54,205 bases of DNA, from positions 1-54,205 of the forward strand of contig VYCW01000065.1 of the NCBI GenBank assembly GCA_009843735.1. The letters run 5' to 3'. Position 1 is the stretch's first letter. Each line of letters starts with the position of its first letter. This document shows, piece by piece, positions 52,572-54,205 of this stretch. Both the position numbers and the translations under genes were made by a program. The notes beneath the pieces are model-generated. The model did no database searches. It saw nothing but the letters and a program-made list of their open reading frames with translations, and was not told the DNA's origin. This stretch comes from Acidimicrobiaceae bacterium. GTDB taxonomy: Bacteria; Actinomycetota; Acidimicrobiia; Acidimicrobiales; Aldehydirespiratoraceae.

Positions 52572-53264
52572 TCAGGACGCGTCGGCGCGGTCTTGGTCCT
52601 CCCACATAGCCGAGACCCGCTGGCGTAGGTCGGCTATGTGAGTGCGGGCCGCCGTCTCGGCCCGATCGGTGTCGCCGTCGACGATGGCGTCGCAGATCGC
52701 CGCATGCTCGCGCTGAGTGACCCGGAGGTTCCTCTCGCGGCGCCACAGCGTGTTCAGGGACAGGTGAGCCCGACCCTGGGATCGGGCCAGCGTGGCATCC
52801 AGGTCCAAGTTGTGCGACATGGCGCGGATGGTGGCGTGGAAGCGCATATCGACCTCGAGGAACACCCACCGGTCCGCATCCGAGGACTTGAGAGACTCGA
52901 ACTCCTGCTGGATCCGACGCAGGTCGGTGCGCTGTGCGTCGGTGCCGCGCTCGGCGGCCAGCTTGGCCGCGAGTGCTTCCAGCACTTCGCGGACCTCCAG
53001 CAGGCGCAGGAAGTCGCTCATGTCGATGTCCACAACCACCGTGCCCCGGCGTCCCCGGTAGTCGGCCAAGCCGTCCCATATCAGGCGTTGCACGGCCTCG
53101 CGCACCGGGCTGCGAGAGATGCCGAAGTGTCGCGCCAACTCCGGCACCGAGAGCGAGGTCCCGGGGGGCAGTTCGTTCCGGAGGATGGCATTGCTCAACT
53201 GGGTGTAGGCGCGGTCCGCGAGCAGGTCGCCGGCCTCGATCACGTTGAGGGAGCCGGGCTGCAA
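52572..53264 (-). CDS. GntR-family (FCD) transcriptional regulator
   Basis: A 230-residue regulator. The winged helix at residues 15-75 (LPPGTSLSVPELARHFGISRSPVREAVQRL) is standard GntR. The helical FCD domain (EVREVLEALAAKLAAER, then EVDMRFHATIRAMSHN and EHAAICDAIVDGD) carries the metal-binding Asp/His pattern. Such proteins sense small carboxylates or similar effectors. It is probably the repressor of the Rieske locus, binding the ACATGTA sites; this is inference from proximity. Its start is 19 bases downstream of the amidohydrolase stop, so the two may be co-transcribed. Confidence 0.9.
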   Translation of the reverse strand: MQPGSLNVIEAGDLLADRAYTQLSNAILRNELPPGTSLSVPELARHFGISRSPVREAVQRLIWDGLADYRGRRGTVVVDIDMSDFLRLLEVREVLEALAAKLAAERGTDAQRTDLRRIQQEFESLKSSDADRWVFLEVDMRFHATIRAMSHNLDLDATLARSQGRAHLSLNTLWRRERNLRVTQREHAAICDAIVDGDTDRAETAARTHIADLRQRVSAMWEDQDRADAS

Positions 53265-53283
53265 GACGAGACCTCCTGGTTCT

Positions 53284-54204
53284 TTAGTTGGTGGGGGTGC
53301 CGTAGCTGGCGTTGGCGAGTTGTTGTTTGGCGTCTTCGATGGTGGCGGGGGGTGCGGTGGGGGTGATGCCGACGAGGCGGGCGATGTTGTTGCCCATGTA
53401 GTCCTCGAGTTGGTCTTCGGTGGCGTTGATGCCCTGGGGGGCGTCGTGGCATAGCACCTCGAGGTGGGTCAGCCACATGCCGGGGTCATTGGGCGGCGAG
53501 TCGGTGCCGAACACCAGCCGGTCCTGGGGCATCTCTTTGGCGAACTCCACGATGCGCGACTGCAACAGCCACCCCGACTCGCCATAGACGTTGGGGGAGT
53601 CCATGATCATCCAGAACGCCTCAAAGCAGTACACGCCGCCGGTTTGGACCCCGAAGTGCCCGATGATGAACTTCACAGAGGGGAACTCGCGGATGATGGG
53701 GTAGAACTGCGTCGGGATCGAATAGGGCCCATCACCGGTGTGGATCAGCACCACCACCCCCAACTCGTCGCACTTGCGCATCACCGGCCGCAGCCAGTCC
53801 AGCGCCCGATCCGGACGGTAGGCGTGCATGTTGGCATGCAGCTTCAACATCTTGAACCCGTACTCACGCACATGGAACTCCAACTCCGAGGCGCCGTTTT
53901 CGGGCCCGAAACGCGGGTTGTAGTTGAAGTTCCCGATGAAACGATCCGGGTAACGCTGGGTCAACTCAGCCACATAGGCCATATAGTCCCGGATCCCGTC
54001 ACGGCCGCCACGGCTGCCGTCACGCCACGCCGTGTTGCCCGGCGGCGGCTGAATGAACCCCATATCGATACGGCGCGGCTTACCGTTGATCCAATAAGGC
54101 CCATCCATCATCTCCAACATCCGCTCACCCGTGAACGGCTCACCAGTATGACGCCAAGCCTCATCCACAACATTCGTCGGATGCAAATGCGTATCGATGA
54201 TCAT
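53284..54204 (-). CDS. Amidohydrolase-2-family metal-dependent hydrolase
   Basis: A 306-residue TIM-barrel hydrolase beginning MIIDTHLHP with His6 and His8 of the HxH motif. Later KLHANMHAYRP, VVLIHTGDGPY, FIIGHFGVQ and LVFGTDSPPND provide the other expected ligands. ATG at 54204 is one base from the window end and is very probably the true start. Codon use is unusual for the window: many GAT, CAT, GGT, CGT and GCT codons and GAA, CAA and AAA near the C-terminus. It may be laterally acquired. The substrate is unknown. Confidence 0.82.
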   Translation of the reverse strand: MIIDTHLHPTNVVDEAWRHTGEPFTGERMLEMMDGPYWINGKPRRIDMGFIQPPPGNTAWRDGSRGGRDGIRDYMAYVAELTQRYPDRFIGNFNYNPRFGPENGASELEFHVREYGFKMLKLHANMHAYRPDRALDWLRPVMRKCDELGVVVLIHTGDGPYSIPTQFYPIIREFPSVKFIIGHFGVQTGGVYCFEAFWMIMDSPNVYGESGWLLQSRIVEFAKEMPQDRLVFGTDSPPNDPGMWLTHLEVLCHDAPQGINATEDQLEDYMGNNIARLVGITPTAPPATIEDAKQQLANASYGTPTN

Positions 54205-54205
54205 T

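Overview
The window is GC-rich, gene-dense bacterial chromosome (about 70% GC by eye) with many GTG and TTG starts and many 4-base ATGA/GTGA overlaps. An F420-type luciferase-like oxidoreductase, a YcaQ-type HTH protein, a septum-formation-type lipoprotein and an actinobacterial-looking LeuRS suggest an actinobacterium. Acidimicrobiia-like is a guess from gene content, not from a marker phylogeny. No rRNA, tRNA, CRISPR array, phage or insertion sequence was seen.

Layout. 1-5,000: the end of a GcvT-type folate enzyme, a BNR/Asp-box lipoprotein, a GFA-type zinc protein and a BetA-like choline dehydrogenase. 4,980-8,900: a 49-codon small gene with a near-ideal RBS, a leader resembling a SAM riboswitch (SAM-I/IV clan), metY, an alpha/beta hydrolase and an MFS transporter. 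8,909-13,666: a dipeptide-type ABC importer with one ATPase. 14,140-20,333 (minus strand): a six-gene corrinoid methyltransferase operon (MttB family, RACo-type activator, methyl-THF methyltransferase, 'virulence factor' family protein, DUF1638, corrinoid protein). 20,608-28,365: housekeeping and repair genes (leuS, YcaQ-like, PNPOx-like, NUDIX, two small envelope proteins, amidohydrolase, tag). 28,507-33,946: a tightly coupled five-gene operon joining a molybdopterin/Fe-S/NrfD membrane redox complex to a two-subunit TPP decarboxylase of the sulfopyruvate decarboxylase type. 33,965-39,741 (minus): an acyl-CoA-dehydrogenase-fold monooxygenase, a class III aminotransferase, a NicX-like ring-cleavage dioxygenase, a guanidinobutyrase-like ureohydrolase and a MalY-type PLP enzyme. 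39,903-54,205: an F420-type oxidoreductase followed by a catabolic locus with three Rieske oxygenases, a 3Fe-4S ferredoxin, a LigM/GcvT-like folate demethylase, a BMP-type (nucleobase/nucleoside) ABC importer, a TRZ/ATZ amidohydrolase, a second amidohydrolase and a GntR/FCD regulator.

How it may work together. C1 and methylated-nitrogen chemistry recurs: choline oxidation, corrinoid-dependent methyl transfer to THF, folate-dependent demethylases, Rieske enzymes resembling N-demethylases, and SAM-controlled homocysteine synthesis. The strongest candidate for an undescribed system is the 40.8-54.2 kb locus. Its promoters share an ACATGTA-type operator, and the import, demethylation and hydrolysis genes suggest use of an N-methylated purine-like or other N-heterocyclic compound. 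The second candidate is the 28.5-33.9 kb molybdoenzyme plus TPP-decarboxylase operon. Two families of short palindromic dispersed repeats also occur, each in two copies. Product names rest on motif recognition and remembered family sequences; no database search was run.
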